A DNA stretch of 64,000 nt from Methylobacterium sp. J-076 (GTDB lineage Bacteria; Pseudomonadota; Alphaproteobacteria; Rhizobiales; Beijerinckiaceae). The notes beneath the pieces are model-generated. The model did no database searches and had not been told where the DNA came from. It saw only the letters and a program-made list of their open reading frames with translations. Both the position numbers and the translations under genes were made by a program. Positions 27,390 through 38,090 of the stretch are shown one piece after another; the first letter of the stretch is position 1; the number at the start of each line of letters is the position of its first letter. The DNA is taken from the NCBI RefSeq assembly GCF_022829405.1, contig NZ_JAKSXW010000115.1, forward strand, positions 95,836-159,835. The letters are read 5' to 3'.

Positions 27390-29362
27390 GTGTCGATCTT
27401 TGGGAACAGCCTTCGGTCCATCGGCGCGAAATTAACTATAGCCATGCTGGGCATCTCGCTGGGATCGGCGGCGGTGGTGGGCGCGGTGAGTTACCGCGCC
27501 CAGACGTCGGCGAGCGACGCCGCGATCGGCGAGAGCCTTCTCACGCGCTACAACGTGGTCTCGGAGGCCATGGCCGAGCAGGGCCAGCGCGCGATGGCGA
27601 CCGCCATCGCCATCGCCAACGACGACCGGGTGGCCGAGGCCTTCGGGCGGGGCGACCGGGCGGAACTGCTCGCGCGGATGGCCCCGATCGTCCCGGCTCT
27701 GAAGAAGCTCGATCTCGGCCTCATCAGCTTCCAGGGCGCCGACGGGCGCAACGTCGCCCGGTCCCACACCCCGACAAGTTCGGCGACGACGTACTGGGCC
27801 GCCGGGCGATGATTCGCGAGGTGATCCAGACGCGCGCCCCGCTGGTGGGCATCGAGCCCGGCCGGGCGAGCATCAGCATCTTCGCGGCCGTGCCGACCAT
27901 GGTGGAGGGCCGCTTCGTGGGCGTGACCGATGTGGGCGCCGCGCTGGGGGAGGAGTTCCTCGCCGCGCTCAAACACCGGACGGGGGTGGACATCGCCATG
28001 CACCTCGTCGGCGACGCGGGGCTGGAGACCCTCGGCGCCACCTTCACGCAGCGGACCCTGCTGTCGCCGGAGGAGATGCGCGCCGCCCTCACCGGGCCGA
28101 GCGCTCTGCGGTGGGGCGAGATCGACGGGCGCCCCTTCGCCGTCCTCGCCGCCCCCCTGCGGAACTATTCCGGCCGGGCCATCGGCACGGTGGAGATCGC
28201 CCTCGACGTCACGGATCTCCTGGCCGCCCGCAACCACTCGCTCCTCGTCCTCCTCGCCGGGCTGCTCGCGGTGGGCACCGGCAGCGTCGCGGCGGCCTAC
28301 GCCCTGTCCCGGCACATCGGACGGCCGGTGGCGGCCCTGAACGCGGCGATGGGCGAGATCGCCGCCGGCACCCTCGACAAGGTGGTCCCCTCCCTCGGCC
28401 GGGCCGACGCCATCGGCGACATGGCCCGCTCCGTGGCCTACTTCCGCGACGGCCTCGCCCGGCAGCGCCTGATGGAGGCGGAGAAGGAGGCCGATTCCCT
28501 CGGCAAGATGCGGCAGGCCGAGCGGATGAGCACCCTCATCCACGGGTTCGAGGGCACGGTGGGGGCGATCGTCGGCATCGTCTCCTCCGCCGCCACCGAG
28601 CTTCAGGCGACCGCGCAGCAGCTCTCCCACTCCGCCGACGAGACGGCGGCCCAGGCCGAGGCGGTGGCCACCGCCGCCAAGCAGGCGGGGGCCAACGTCA
28701 CCTCCGTGGCGGGGGCCGCCGAGGAACTCGGCGCGTCGGTTCAGGAGATCGCCCGGCAGGTGGACCACTCCCTCACCCAGTCCACCAACGCGGTCGCGGA
28801 GACGCGGGCCTCGGCGGCGACGGTGACGGAACTGAAGGAGGCGGTCGGCCGGATCGACGAGATCGTCGCCCTCATCGCCGGCATCGCCTCGCAGACGAAC
28901 CTCCTCGCCCTCAACGCCACCATCGAGGCGGCCCGGGCGGGCGAAGCCGGGCGCGGCTTCGCGGTGGTCGCCTCGGAGGTGAAGGCCCTCGCCAGCCAGA
29001 CGAGCCGGGCCACCGCCGAGATCTCGGCGCAGATCGCGGGCATCCAGTCCACCACGGCGCGGGCCGCCACCGGCATCGGCGGCGTCGTGGCTACGATCAA
29101 CGAGATCAACCGGGCGGCCTCGGCCATCGCCTCGGCGGTGGACCAGCAGGGCGCCGCCACCCGCGAGATCGTCTCGGCAGTGAGCCAAGCCTCGGAGGGC
29201 ACCTCGGAGGTCGGGGCCAGCATCGCCGTGGTCTCCCACGCCGTCGCCGGCACGGGGGCGGCGGCGGGGCAGGTCTTCGCCGCCTCGGAGGAGCTCGCCC
29301 GGCAGGCCGAAGCCCTGCGCGCCGAGGTCGAGGGCTTCCTGCACGGGGTCCGGGCGGCCTGA
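27390..29362 (+). pseudogene. Methyl-accepting chemotaxis protein, broken by a 1-base frameshift
   Basis: The gene starts with a GTG at 27390 after a GAGGTG site and encodes TM1 (about 13-35) and the start of a Cache-type periplasmic sensor. The frame ends at 27812. The rest continues in the -1 frame: sensor remainder, TM2 ('[19 protein letters not shown]'), HAMP and the signalling tip ('[20 protein letters not shown]'). At 27769-27772 there is a run of four C; one more C would restore [10 protein letters not shown] and join both halves into a normal chemoreceptor of about 657 residues. The 3' part could start at an internal ATG (27809) but would lack TM1. Assembly error or slippage in the C run are alternatives to true loss. 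Confidence 0.88.
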
Positions 29363-29366
29363 ACCG

Positions 29367-31232
29367 CTACTCGGCGGCGTCCTCGAAGGGCGTGGTCCGG
29401 TCCGGGAGGAAGCCGCCCGACTGACGGGCCCAGAGCCCGGCATAGACACCGCCCCGGGCCACGAGCTGGGCGTGGGTCCCCTCCTCCACGATCCGCCCCG
29501 CCTCGATCACCACGAGGCGGTCCATGGCGGCGATGGTGGACAGGCGGTGGGCGATGGCGAGCACGGTCTTGCCCGCCATCAGCGAGTCCAGGGATTCCTG
29601 GATCGCCGCCTCCACCTGGCTGTCGAGGGCCGAGGTCGCCTCGTCGAGGATCAGGATCGGGGCGTCCTTCAGGAGCACCCGGGCGATGGCGATGCGCTGG
29701 CGCTGCCCGCCCGAGAGCTTCACCCCACGCTCGCCCACATGGGCGTCGAGGCCCCGCCGCCTCTTGTGGTCCACCAGATCGGCGATGAACCCGTCCGCGT
29801 GGGCGAGGCGGGCGGCGTGGCGCACCTCGTCGTCCGTGGCCTCGGGGCGGCCGTAGGCGATGTTGTCGCGGATCGAGCGATGCAGCAGGGACGTGTCCTG
29901 GCTCACCATCGCCACCGCCTCGCGCAGCGACGCCTGCGTGACCTGCGCGATGTCCTGCCCGTCGATCAGGATCCGGCCGCTCTCCACGTCGTAGAGGCGC
30001 AGCAGCAGGGCCGCGAGGGTCGACTTGCCGGCGCCGCTGACGCCCACCAGCCCGACCCGCTCCCCGGCCCGGATCGTCAGGGAAAAATCCTTGATGATCG
30101 AGGCGTCGCCGCGGCCGTAATGGAAGCCCACCTGCTCGTAGCGGATCTCACCGCCGGTGACGGCGAGGGTCCGCGCCTGAGGCGCGTCCACGAGCCCGTG
30201 GGACCGGCTGATCGTCTGCATGCTCTCCTGGATCACGCCGACATTCTCGAACACGCCGCGCACGGTCTGCATCACCCAGCCCGACATGGCGATGAGGCGC
30301 AGCACCAGGGCGAGCCCGGCCGACGCCTCGCCGGTGGACAGGCCGCCGCGCTGCCACAGGAGCAGGCAGGCCCAGGCCGTCGCCACCAGCAGGGCGCTGT
30401 TGAGCAGCCCGAGGAGGCTGGTCGTCAGCGTCACCAGCCGGAACTGGTACAGGTAGGTGTCGGTGTTGAGCTGCACCGCATCGCGCACGGCGGCGCGCTC
30501 CTCCCGGTCCCGGGCGAAGAGCTTGACGGTGAGGATGTTGGTGTAGCTGTCGACCACACGGCCGATCAAGGCCGAGCGCGTCTCGGCGGTGGCGTGGGAG
30601 CGCGCCCTCGCCCGGGGCACGAACCACGCCGTCAACCACGCATACCCCGCGATCCAGACGACGACCGGCAGGGCGAGCCAGGGCGAGATCGAGCCGAACA
30701 GGCCCAGGGCCGTCACGGCGTAGATCGCCACGTAGAGCAGCGTGTCGATGAACACGACCGCGAGTTCGCGCACCGCCGGGCCGACCTGCACGATGCGGTT
30801 GGACAGTCGACCGGCGAAGTCCCCCTGGAAGTACGAGAGCGAGTGGCCGAGGGTGTAGAGATGCGCCCGCCAGCGCACGAGGTTGGTGGTCTGCGGCACG
30901 ACGAGTTGGTTCGAGAGCGCCTCGTGCGCCCAGATCGAGGCGGGCCGGATCACGGCCACGAGCACCAGGGCGAGGCCGATGCCCCAGGCATGGTCGGTGA
31001 GCACGGTGGTCCGGTCGGCGCTGCCGAGGAGGTCGATGAACCAGCGCAGGACGAGGTAGAGGGAGGCCTCCACCGTCCCGGCGATCACCGCGATGGCGAA
31101 CAGCGCCAGGAGCGCCCCGCGGACGGGGCGGAGATAGAACCACGCGAACCCACCGACCGTCTTGGGCGGCATCCGCGTCTCATCGAACGGCGCGAAGGGG
31201 TCGATCCGGCGTTCGAGCCAATCGAGAAACAT
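29367..31232 (-). CDS. ABC exporter, fused permease and ATPase (half-transporter)
   Basis: This is a type IV ABC exporter half-transporter of 621 residues, working as a dimer in the inner membrane. The membrane domain (about 45-330, six helices) is followed by the ATPase domain: Walker A 'GVSGAGKSTLAAL', Q-loop 'AMVSQDTSLLH', signature 'GVKLSGGQRQRIAIA', Walker B 'ILILDEATSALD' and 'AIAHRLST' H-loop. The substrate is unknown; lipids, peptides or drugs are common for the MsbA/MDR-like group. The start is the ATG at 31232. The end lies 4 bp from the convergent chemoreceptor gene. Confidence 0.93.
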   Translation of the reverse strand: MFLDWLERRIDPFAPFDETRMPPKTVGGFAWFYLRPVRGALLALFAIAVIAGTVEASLYLVLRWFIDLLGSADRTTVLTDHAWGIGLALVLVAVIRPASIWAHEALSNQLVVPQTTNLVRWRAHLYTLGHSLSYFQGDFAGRLSNRIVQVGPAVRELAVVFIDTLLYVAIYAVTALGLFGSISPWLALPVVVWIAGYAWLTAWFVPRARARSHATAETRSALIGRVVDSYTNILTVKLFARDREERAAVRDAVQLNTDTYLYQFRLVTLTTSLLGLLNSALLVATAWACLLLWQRGGLSTGEASAGLALVLRLIAMSGWVMQTVRGVFENVGVIQESMQTISRSHGLVDAPQARTLAVTGGEIRYEQVGFHYGRGDASIIKDFSLTIRAGERVGLVGVSGAGKSTLAALLLRLYDVESGRILIDGQDIAQVTQASLREAVAMVSQDTSLLHRSIRDNIAYGRPEATDDEVRHAARLAHADGFIADLVDHKRRRGLDAHVGERGVKLSGGQRQRIAIARVLLKDAPILILDEATSALDSQVEAAIQESLDSLMAGKTVLAIAHRLSTIAAMDRLVVIEAGRIVEEGTHAQLVARGGVYAGLWARQSGGFLPDRTTPFEDAAE

Positions 31233-31335
31233 GCGGTACGGGTGCTCCGGCAGGGACCCATCATGTAAGGGTCCACCGCCGCGAGCCAAGCGACCGCGAC
31301 GCTGCGGCCTTCCCCCGGCCGGGCGGCCCCGTCCC

Positions 31336-31926
31336 CTACCGGTTCAGGGCGAGCGACGCGCCGGACTTGGTGAGCGCCCCGTCGAGGCCCGCGCCGCCCT
31401 GGCGCAGACGGGCGGCGACGGTGCCGCCGGGCTGGTAGAGGTACACTTCCCCGTCCCGGTAGTCCCAGGCCGAGACCCGGCCGAGTTCCTTGTTCTGGCA
31501 CCCGGCGGTGGAGGCCTTGTACAGGTCGAGGGAGGGCGAGCTCGACAGGGTGACCCTGCACGACGCCCCGGTGGCGTCACGGGCATCCCAGCCCCCGACC
31601 ACGGCGGCCCGGCCGGTGGTGACGACCGGCGGCGGAGGGGGCGGGGGCGTGACCGGCTCGGCCACGACGGTCGGCGCCGGGGCGCTCGGGTTCAGGCCGG
31701 CGACCGGGCCGGGCGGGGGTGCGTCGGGGCTCGCCGTGGCCCCCGGCGGCGGGGCCAGCGGGGCGGCCGTGACGGTGCCGGAGGGAATCGCCGTGACCGG
31801 TGCCTCGTAGTCGGCGCGGGGCGAGGGGGCGCGGGTTCTCGGCCCCTCGAAACGGTCCGACGCGCAGGCGCCGAGGCCGGCGCTCAGGCAGAGAACGGCG
31901 ATCGTCGAAGGGATCGGGCGCGGCAT
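31336..31926 (-). CDS. Lipoprotein with Omp19/protease-inhibitor (Inh) domain
   Basis: The 196 residues begin with a lipoprotein signal peptide ending in the lipobox 'LSAGLGAC' (lipidated Cys near residue 21). A long Pro/Ala-rich linker (about 30-105) leads to a C-terminal beta-rich domain ('VVGGWDARDATGASCRVTL', 'GCQNKELGRVSAWDYRDGE') that matches the AprI/Inh and Brucella Omp19 family of small protease inhibitors. A surface or periplasmic lipoprotein that inhibits proteases is the family expectation. It lies 103 bp upstream of the ABC exporter on the same strand. Confidence 0.85.
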   Translation of the reverse strand: MPRPIPSTIAVLCLSAGLGACASDRFEGPRTRAPSPRADYEAPVTAIPSGTVTAAPLAPPPGATASPDAPPPGPVAGLNPSAPAPTVVAEPVTPPPPPPPVVTTGRAAVVGGWDARDATGASCRVTLSSSPSLDLYKASTAGCQNKELGRVSAWDYRDGEVYLYQPGGTVAARLRQGGAGLDGALTKSGASLALNR

Positions 31927-32117
31927 CGGTCCACTTGGCTCGGGCGGATTGGGCACGGGCGGGCGCCGGACGGCGCCCGGGTGCCTGCCTCTGCGGGAAA
32001 TGCGCTCGCCACAAGGCGGGCTCCGCCCGGATCCCGGCTTCCTGCGCGGAAACCGGCCTTTTCACCCGGGTGTTGCCCCGGCGCCGCAGGCGCGCCGGGG
32101 GGCGACCCGACGCCGCC

Positions 32118-32942
32118 TCAGATCACGCGCTCGACCATCATCTTCTTGATCTCGGCGATGGCCTTCGCCGGGTTCAGGCTCTTCGGGCAGGTGTTGGCGC
32201 AGTTCATGATGGTGTGGCAGCGATAGAGCCGGAAAGGGTCGTGCAGGCTGTCGAGCCGCGCACCCGTGTTCTCGTCCCGGGAATCGATCAACCAGCGGTA
32301 GGCCTGGAGCAGGGCCGCCGGCCCTAAGAACTTCTCGCCGTTCCACCAGTAGCTCGGGCACGAGGTCGAGCAGCAGGCGCAGAGGATGCACTCGTAGAGG
32401 CCGTCGAGGCGGGCGCGGTCCTCCGGCGTCTGGCGCCACTCCTTCTCGGGGGACGGCGTGTCGGTCTGGAGCCAGGGCTCGATCGCCGCGTGCTGGGCGT
32501 AGAAGTTCGTCAGGTCGGGGACCAGATCCTTCAGCACCGGCATGTGCGGCAGCGGATAGATCCGGATGGCGCCGTCCTTGTCCTTGCGGGTGAGGATCGG
32601 CAGGGCGTTGTCGGGGCTCTTGCACTCGTCGATGCCCATGGTGCAGGCGAGCGCGTTCTGCCCTTCGATGTTCATGGCGCAGGAGCCGCAGATGCCCTCG
32701 CGGCAGGAGCGGCGGAACACCAGGGTCGAATCGACCTTGTTCTTGATCCACAGCAGGGCGTCGAGCACCATCGGCCCGCAATCGTCCCGGTCGACCAGGA
32801 ACGTGTCGACGCGCGGGGTCTGCCCGTCATCCGGGTTCCAGCGGTAGATCCGGAAGGTCTGCAGGTTCTTCGCCCCCGCGGGCGCCGGCCAGGACTTGCC
32901 CGGCGTGATCTGCGAGTTCTTCGGAAGGTTGAACTGGGCCAT
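32118..32942 (-). CDS. sdhB: Succinate dehydrogenase iron-sulfur subunit
   Basis: SdhB carries electrons from the flavin of SdhA to the membrane quinone site. The 274 residues hold all three cluster motifs: [2Fe-2S] '[12 protein letters not shown]' plus a later Cys in 'NALAC', [4Fe-4S] '[11 protein letters not shown]', and [3Fe-4S]/[4Fe-4S] '[13 protein letters not shown]'. It is last in the sdh cluster and starts 25 bp after the end of a toxin gene, instead of directly after sdhA as is usual. Confidence 0.96.
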   Translation of the reverse strand: MAQFNLPKNSQITPGKSWPAPAGAKNLQTFRIYRWNPDDGQTPRVDTFLVDRDDCGPMVLDALLWIKNKVDSTLVFRRSCREGICGSCAMNIEGQNALACTMGIDECKSPDNALPILTRKDKDGAIRIYPLPHMPVLKDLVPDLTNFYAQHAAIEPWLQTDTPSPEKEWRQTPEDRARLDGLYECILCACCSTSCPSYWWNGEKFLGPAALLQAYRWLIDSRDENTGARLDSLHDPFRLYRCHTIMNCANTCPKSLNPAKAIAEIKKMMVERVI

Positions 32943-32967
32943 GGGTTATGGTGTCCGGCAGTCTCGG

Positions 32968-33342
32968 TCAGATGGGAACGTGGGAATCGAGGGCACGCAC
33001 GCGGACGCGTTCGTTCTCGACCGTGACGATCGCACCCGCGTCGAGCGGTTCGCGATGGTCCTTGAGCACGCGGTTCACGAGCGACACATGGCGTTCGAGC
33101 TCGATCCGTCCGCAGCGGATCTGGATCACGCTGGGTGCCTTCCGCGCCTGTCGCATCAGCGCGATGCCGAAGTCGAGATCGCGCGTCAAAACGATGGCGC
33201 CGTTCGCGCGAGCCCAGTCCATGATCGCCTCGTCGGGCGCGTCCTGCGGGCCGACGACACTCCAATGCACGGCGTCCGTGCCGCCACTCCGTAAGGCTTC
33301 GACCCAGGCGACCGACAGGTTCATGTCGATGACCAGTCTCAT
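32968..33342 (-). CDS. DUF5615 PIN-like toxin
   Basis: This 124-residue PIN-like domain protein begins 'MRLVIDMNLSVAWVEAL' (first acidic residue of the PIN site) and contains 'AIMDWARANGAIVLTRDLDFG', the typical DUF5615 core with the second and third acidic residues. Such proteins are the predicted RNase toxins of type II toxin-antitoxin pairs with DUF433 antitoxins. Its ATG overlaps the DUF433 stop as ATGA. The pair sits between sdhA and sdhB and would be co-transcribed with them. Confidence 0.86.
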   Translation of the reverse strand: MRLVIDMNLSVAWVEALRSGGTDAVHWSVVGPQDAPDEAIMDWARANGAIVLTRDLDFGIALMRQARKAPSVIQIRCGRIELERHVSLVNRVLKDHREPLDAGAIVTVENERVRVRALDSHVPI

Positions 33343-33581
33343 TCCGCGGCAGCCAGCGGGATATCCTTGAACCCGGCGAGGGAGGCGCCGAAGCGGAGGG
33401 CTTCGAGGACGTCGTCCCGCTCGAGATAAGGATACCCCGCGAGCAATTCGTCGATCGTCGTGCCGCCGCCGAGTTCGCCGAGGATCATCCCGACCGTCAC
33501 GCGCAGGCCGCGGATGCACGGCTTGCCCGCCATGACGGCCGGATCCACCGAGATCCGTGGGAATCCCTGGAAGGTATGCAT
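33339..33581 (-). CDS. DUF433 antitoxin
   Basis: This 80-residue DUF433 protein has the signature 'VMAGKPCIRGLRVTVGMIL' and 'TTIDELLAGYPYLERDDV', a winged-helix-like DNA-binding fold. It is the expected antitoxin and autorepressor for the overlapping DUF5615 toxin. Its start is 92 bp downstream of the sdhA stop, room enough for its own promoter; an AGGAGG-like site ('gaggaggtctgtcgtg') precedes the ATG at 33581. Confidence 0.86.
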   Translation of the reverse strand: MHTFQGFPRISVDPAVMAGKPCIRGLRVTVGMILGELGGGTTIDELLAGYPYLERDDVLEALRFGASLAGFKDIPLAAAE

Positions 33582-33673
33582 CACGACAGACCTCCTCTCG
33601 CCCTGGGCGACCGACGACCGGTCCTGAAGCGTCGCACGGGCCTGTATCCCGCCCGCGCGACGCGGCCTCGTTT

Positions 33674-35488
33674 TCAGTACACCCGCGCCTTCGGCTCGAT
33701 GTACTGGATCTCGTTCGACATCGTGTAGGTGTGCACCGGGCGGTAATCGATCGTGACCCCGCCCCCTTCGCCGATCCAGGCCAGGGTGTGCTTCATCCAC
33801 TCCTTGTCGTTGCGGTCCGCGAAGTCTTCGCGGGCGTGGGCACCGCGGGATTCGGTGCGGTTGGCGGCCGATTCCATCGTCACCACCGCCTGGCCGATCA
33901 GGTTGTCGAACTCCAGCGTCTCCAGCAGGTCGGTGTTCCACACGAGCGACCGGTCGGTGATCTTCACGTCGGCGGCGGCGTCCCACACCTTGTGGATCAG
34001 GCCCTTGCCCTCCTCCAGCACCTCGCCGGTGCGGAAGACGGCGCAGTTGTTCTGCATGGTCTTCTGCATCTCGGCGCGCAGCTCCGCCGTGGCGGTGCTG
34101 CCGTTGGCATAGCGGAAACGGTCGAGGCGCTCGAGGGCCTTGTCGGTGGCGCCCTTCGGCAGTTCCTGGGCGCGGCCGTTCGGCTCGACGATCTCGGCGC
34201 AGCGCTTGCCGGCCGCCCGGCCGAACACCACGAGGTCGATCAGCGAGTTGGAGCCGAGGCGGTTCGCCCCGTGGACCGAGACGCAGGCCGCCTCGCCGAT
34301 GGCCATCAGGCCCGGCACCACCGTATCGGGGTTGCCGTTCTTCAGGGTCAGCACCTCGCCGTGATAGTTCGTGGGGATGCCGCCCATGTTGTAGTGCACG
34401 GTCGGGATGACCGGGATCGGCTCCTTGGTGACATCGACGCCCGCGAAGATCTTCGCGCTCTCCGAGATGCCGGGCAGACGCTCGTGCAGGATCTTGGGGT
34501 CGAGGTGGTCGAGGTGCAGGTAGATGTGGTCCTTGTTCTTGCCGACGCCGCGGCCGTCGCGGATCTCCATGGTCATGGAGCGCGAGACGACGTCGCGCGA
34601 GGCGAGGTCCTTCGCCGACGGGGCGTAGCGCTCCATGAAGCGCTCGCCCTCGGAGTTGGTGAGGTAGCCGCCCTCGCCACGCGACCCCTCGGTGATGAGG
34701 CAGCCCGCGCCGTAGATGCCGGTGGGGTGGAACTGCACGAACTCCATGTCCTGCAGGGGCAGGCCGGCGCGCAGCACCATGGCGTTGCCGTCGCCGGTGC
34801 AGGTGTGGGCCGAGGTGGCCGAGAAGTAGGCCCGGCCGTAGCCGCCGGTGGCCAGGATCGTCGTCTGGGCGCGGAAGCGGTGGATCTCGCCGGTGGCCTG
34901 ATCGAGGGCGATGACGCCCCGGCAGCGCCCCTCCTCGTCCATGATGAGGTCGAGGGCGAAGTACTCGATGAAGAAGTCGGTCTTGTTCTTCACCGCCTGC
35001 CCGTAGAGGGTGTGCAGCATGGCGTGGCCGGTGCGGTCGGCCGCGGCGCAGGTGCGCTGGGCGGTGCCCTTGCCGTAATCGGTGGTCATGCCGCCGAAGG
35101 GCCGCTGGTAGATCTTGCCCTCCTCCGTACGGGAGAACGGCACGCCCCAGTGCTCCAGCTCGTAGACCGCCGCCGGGGCGTTGCGCACGAGGTACTCGAT
35201 GGCGTCCTGGTCGCCGAGCCAGTCCGACCCCTTCACGGTGTCGTACATGTGCCAGCGCCAGTCGTCCGGCCCCATGTTGCCGAGGGAGGCCGAGATGCCG
35301 CCCTGTGCCGCCACCGTGTGGGAGCGGGTGGGGAACACCTTGGTGATGCAGGCGGTGCGCAGGCCCGCCTCTGAGCAGCCCACCGTGGCGCGCAAGCCCG
35401 CGCCCCCGGCGCCGACGATCACCACGTCGAAGGCGTGGTCATGGATGGTGTAGGCGGGTGCGCCGCCGTTCGTTCCGTTCACGGCCAT
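33674..35488 (-). CDS. sdhA: Succinate dehydrogenase flavoprotein subunit
   Basis: SdhA oxidises succinate to fumarate with covalently bound FAD. It is 604 residues. The FAD-binding '[16 protein letters not shown]', the flavinylated His in '[11 protein letters not shown]', the substrate region 'QFHPTGIYG' with 'EGSRGEGG', and '[17 protein letters not shown]' are all present. The ATG at 35488 fits the family. It is 22 bp downstream of sdhD; downstream it is separated from sdhB by the toxin-antitoxin pair. Confidence 0.97.
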   Translation of the reverse strand: MAVNGTNGGAPAYTIHDHAFDVVIVGAGGAGLRATVGCSEAGLRTACITKVFPTRSHTVAAQGGISASLGNMGPDDWRWHMYDTVKGSDWLGDQDAIEYLVRNAPAAVYELEHWGVPFSRTEEGKIYQRPFGGMTTDYGKGTAQRTCAAADRTGHAMLHTLYGQAVKNKTDFFIEYFALDLIMDEEGRCRGVIALDQATGEIHRFRAQTTILATGGYGRAYFSATSAHTCTGDGNAMVLRAGLPLQDMEFVQFHPTGIYGAGCLITEGSRGEGGYLTNSEGERFMERYAPSAKDLASRDVVSRSMTMEIRDGRGVGKNKDHIYLHLDHLDPKILHERLPGISESAKIFAGVDVTKEPIPVIPTVHYNMGGIPTNYHGEVLTLKNGNPDTVVPGLMAIGEAACVSVHGANRLGSNSLIDLVVFGRAAGKRCAEIVEPNGRAQELPKGATDKALERLDRFRYANGSTATAELRAEMQKTMQNNCAVFRTGEVLEEGKGLIHKVWDAAADVKITDRSLVWNTDLLETLEFDNLIGQAVVTMESAANRTESRGAHAREDFADRNDKEWMKHTLAWIGEGGGVTIDYRPVHTYTMSNEIQYIEPKARVY

Positions 35489-35510
35489 GGTCGGCTCCGG
35501 GGCTATCGGG

Positions 35511-35933
35511 TCAGACGGGGGGCTGGCCGAAGCCCACGCGCAGGATCGCGTACAGGCAGGCCACGGCCACCACGACCGCATAGAAATTGTTGGCGAAGAC
35601 GGCCGCGATCTTCGTCGCGGGCGCGTGGACGTAATCCTCGATGACGACCTGCATCCCGAGACGCATGTGGATGGTCACGGACAGGACCGCCAGGATCAGA
35701 ACGAGGGAGACGAAGGGGCTGCCCACGAGGCGGATCGCCTCAGGATAGGGGCGGCCCGCCATCCGGGCGATGATCACCACGAAGGCCAGCATCAGCACCA
35801 CGTTGGCGACGGCGGTGAGCCGCTGCAGCCACCAGTGGCCGGCGCCGTGATGGGAGACGCCGAGGCCCCGGATCCGCGCCCGGGGGGTGCGGATCGAGAC
35901 GGCGGGGTTCTGGCGGATCGCTTCCTTGGCCAT
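35511..35933 (-). CDS. sdhD: Succinate dehydrogenase membrane anchor subunit SdhD
   Basis: This is a small hydrophobic anchor of complex II, 140 residues with three membrane helices. The N-terminal '[17 protein letters not shown]' and the helix containing '[15 protein letters not shown]' (candidate haem/quinone-site His and Asp-Tyr) are typical. The ATG at 35933 lies 11 bp after sdhC. The order sdhC-sdhD-sdhA is conserved in alphaproteobacteria. Confidence 0.93.
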   Translation of the reverse strand: MAKEAIRQNPAVSIRTPRARIRGLGVSHHGAGHWWLQRLTAVANVVLMLAFVVIIARMAGRPYPEAIRLVGSPFVSLVLILAVLSVTIHMRLGMQVVIEDYVHAPATKIAAVFANNFYAVVVAVACLYAILRVGFGQPPV

Positions 35934-35944
35934 GTCCGTACCTC

Positions 35945-36346
35945 TCAGCGGGCCAGCAGGCCGACGGCCCAGACGACCACGGTCAGCACCGTGGAGCCGA
36001 TCAGCGTGCCGCGGGCGAGGCCGAGGCGCTGCGTCCTGTCGAAGCCGATCCCCGCATCCCACACGAAGTGCCGGATGCCGCCGAGCATGTGGTGCAGCAG
36101 GATCCAGGTGTAGACGAACAGGATCAGCCGCCCGAAGACCGAGCCGAAGAACCCGGCCACCCACCCGTAGGCCGCCGGGCCGGAGGCGAGGGCCACGAGC
36201 CAGATCGCCACCAGGGCGGTGCCGCCGTAGAGCGCGGTGCCGGTGATACGGTGGAACACCGACATCGCCATCGTCCAGGTCCAGCGATAGATCTGGAGGT
36301 GCGGCGAGAGGGGCTGGGCCACTGTCGGGCGGGCTGTTGGAGCCAT
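35945..36346 (-). CDS. sdhC: Succinate dehydrogenase cytochrome b556 subunit SdhC
   Basis: SdhC, 133 residues, carries the b-haem ligand and helps form the quinone site. It has 'RPLSPHLQIYRW'-like N-terminal sequence ('QPLSPHLQIYRWTWTM'), the signature 'SVFHRITGTALYGG' and the haem-His helix 'LLHHMLGGIRHFVWD'. Three membrane helices are visible. It is the first sdh gene; the sequence before it (36347-36476) should hold the operon promoter. Confidence 0.94.
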   Translation of the reverse strand: MAPTARPTVAQPLSPHLQIYRWTWTMAMSVFHRITGTALYGGTALVAIWLVALASGPAAYGWVAGFFGSVFGRLILFVYTWILLHHMLGGIRHFVWDAGIGFDRTQRLGLARGTLIGSTVLTVVVWAVGLLAR

Positions 36347-36476
36347 CGGCGGGGGAACCTCGCGGTTGCGAACTGGACCGTCTCTAATGTGGTACCGCTA
36401 GTGTCTGGGCGGGCAAGCCGCAAGGCACGATGGTGCGGCGCAATGCACCGAAGCCTCTGACAGAACGACACTTCTG

Positions 36477-37886
36477 TCATTCGAGCCACCCGAGCAGACG
36501 CCACCAGCCGTAGTCGAGGGGCGCCGCCACCAGGAGCGAGACGACACCGAAGGGCACCGTCAGGCGGGCGACCCGCCGCAGGGGCACGCGGCCGAGCTCG
36601 CTCGCGAAGACGATGGGCGGGGCCTGATACGGAAAGAACAGGGTCGAGTAGCCGATCACCTGGAGGGAGACGACCGCCAGAGCGGAGAGGCCGCTCGCCC
36701 GGGCCATCTCCGGGGCGAGGGCCGTGTAGAGCGCGGGCGCCCCGTTGGCGGTGACGAGGAGGGCCGCCGCCGTGCTGATGCCGGTCAGCACGGCGAAGTT
36801 CTGGGCGTCGGCGCCCGGTGTGAGCGGCGCCACCGCCAACAACGCATGGCCGAGGCGCTCCCCGAGCCCGGTGGCGTTGACCAGGGCGACGAGGCCGAGC
36901 AGGGCCGCGATGTAGAAGCAGGTCCGCAGGCTCACCTGCCCGAAGGCGTCCGCCGGCATCACCCCGATTCCCGGCAGGAGGCACAGGACGGCCGCGGCGA
37001 GGCCGACCCAGGCCGGCGGCAGACCGTGCAGGCTGTCGGTCATCCACAGGGCAAGGGTGCCGACGAGGATCGCCGCCAGCCGGAACTCGGCCCCCGAGAG
37101 GGGCGGCGGCGGGGCGCGGTCCGCAGGCGCGGCCGTCAGCCGATCCGGGAACAGGCGCACGATCAGGGCCACGAGCATGATGCCCTTGGCGAAGGCCAGC
37201 ACGGGTGCGTGCAGCACGAAATACGAGAGGTAGGACAGGTGGATGCCGAGCAGCCGCTCGGCCGAGCCGGCCATCACGAGGTTCGGCACGTTGGCCGGCA
37301 GGATCGCCGCGGACAGGATCGGCGTCGCCACCCCCACGGCCAGCACCGCGCCGTCCCGCCCCGGCCGCCCGGCCCCGAGACCGAACCCGTCGCAGAGGGC
37401 GAGCGTCACCGGGATCATCAGGGCGATGCGCCCGAGATTGGAGGGCATCACCAGGGCGAGGAGGAAGCTCAGGACGACGAGCCCGGCGATGAAGCGCGTG
37501 TAGGACCCGGAGAGCCGCAGGGCGAGCACCCGAGCCATCCGCGCCCCGAGGCCGGTGCGCGTCATCCCCTGGCCGACGATCATCCCCGACAGGACCAGCC
37601 AGAACGCCTGCGACCCGAAGCCGGAGAAGACGGTCTCCGCCGGGGCGAGCTTGAACAGCATCGCCAGCGCGAAGAAGGCCAGCACGGTGACGATCTCGGG
37701 CAGCAGCGCACTGGCCCAGAGCCCCATGCAAAGCACGAGGAGCAGCGCCGTCCCTACGATCGCTCCCTGCCCGCCCAACCCGACGCCCCCCGGTCTCTCC
37801 CGACCTCGGACGTCGTCCAGTTCAGAACGCTTCGCAATACGGCGCTCGTGGATGGAGCCTTCGCCGGCCGCGAAGGCTCTCGCCAC
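36477..37886 (-). CDS. SLC13/DASS-type anion permease
   Basis: This is a polytopic membrane protein of up to 469 residues with about 12 hydrophobic segments and features of the divalent anion:sodium symporter (SLC13/ArsB-like) superfamily, such as '[16 protein letters not shown]' and '[18 protein letters not shown]', repeat-related helix-turn regions. The usual 'SNT' signature is altered to 'PSN/PAN', so substrate (dicarboxylate, sulfate or other) is unclear. The start is uncertain: the longest form uses a GTG at 37886, but a TTG near 37775, just before the first membrane helix, is preceded by a G-rich site and also fits. Confidence 0.75.
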   Translation of the reverse strand: MARAFAAGEGSIHERRIAKRSELDDVRGRERPGGVGLGGQGAIVGTALLLVLCMGLWASALLPEIVTVLAFFALAMLFKLAPAETVFSGFGSQAFWLVLSGMIVGQGMTRTGLGARMARVLALRLSGSYTRFIAGLVVLSFLLALVMPSNLGRIALMIPVTLALCDGFGLGAGRPGRDGAVLAVGVATPILSAAILPANVPNLVMAGSAERLLGIHLSYLSYFVLHAPVLAFAKGIMLVALIVRLFPDRLTAAPADRAPPPPLSGAEFRLAAILVGTLALWMTDSLHGLPPAWVGLAAAVLCLLPGIGVMPADAFGQVSLRTCFYIAALLGLVALVNATGLGERLGHALLAVAPLTPGADAQNFAVLTGISTAAALLVTANGAPALYTALAPEMARASGLSALAVVSLQVIGYSTLFFPYQAPPIVFASELGRVPLRRVARLTVPFGVVSLLVAAPLDYGWWRLLGWLE

Positions 37887-38090
37887 AGGGCGGGAGGGTC
37901 AGCACCTCGCCGGCCCCGGCCGGTGCGAAGGGGGGGCTCCGTTGGGGGTGGATGAGACCCGAGCCGCGCGACACGCCCCGGCATCGACCCGCGCCGCCAT
38001 GGCGAGGGGCGCGAAGCGGTCCGGGCCGGGAGGACGGGCCCGGAAGGGCGCCGCCCCGGCGGGCTCCGCTTGCGACCCGGGATGCCGGTG

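Noticed and set aside
27809..29362. Independent intact chemoreceptor starting at 27809
   Set aside because: It would lack the first membrane helix and half of the sensor; the missing part lies directly upstream in another frame, so one broken gene explains both.
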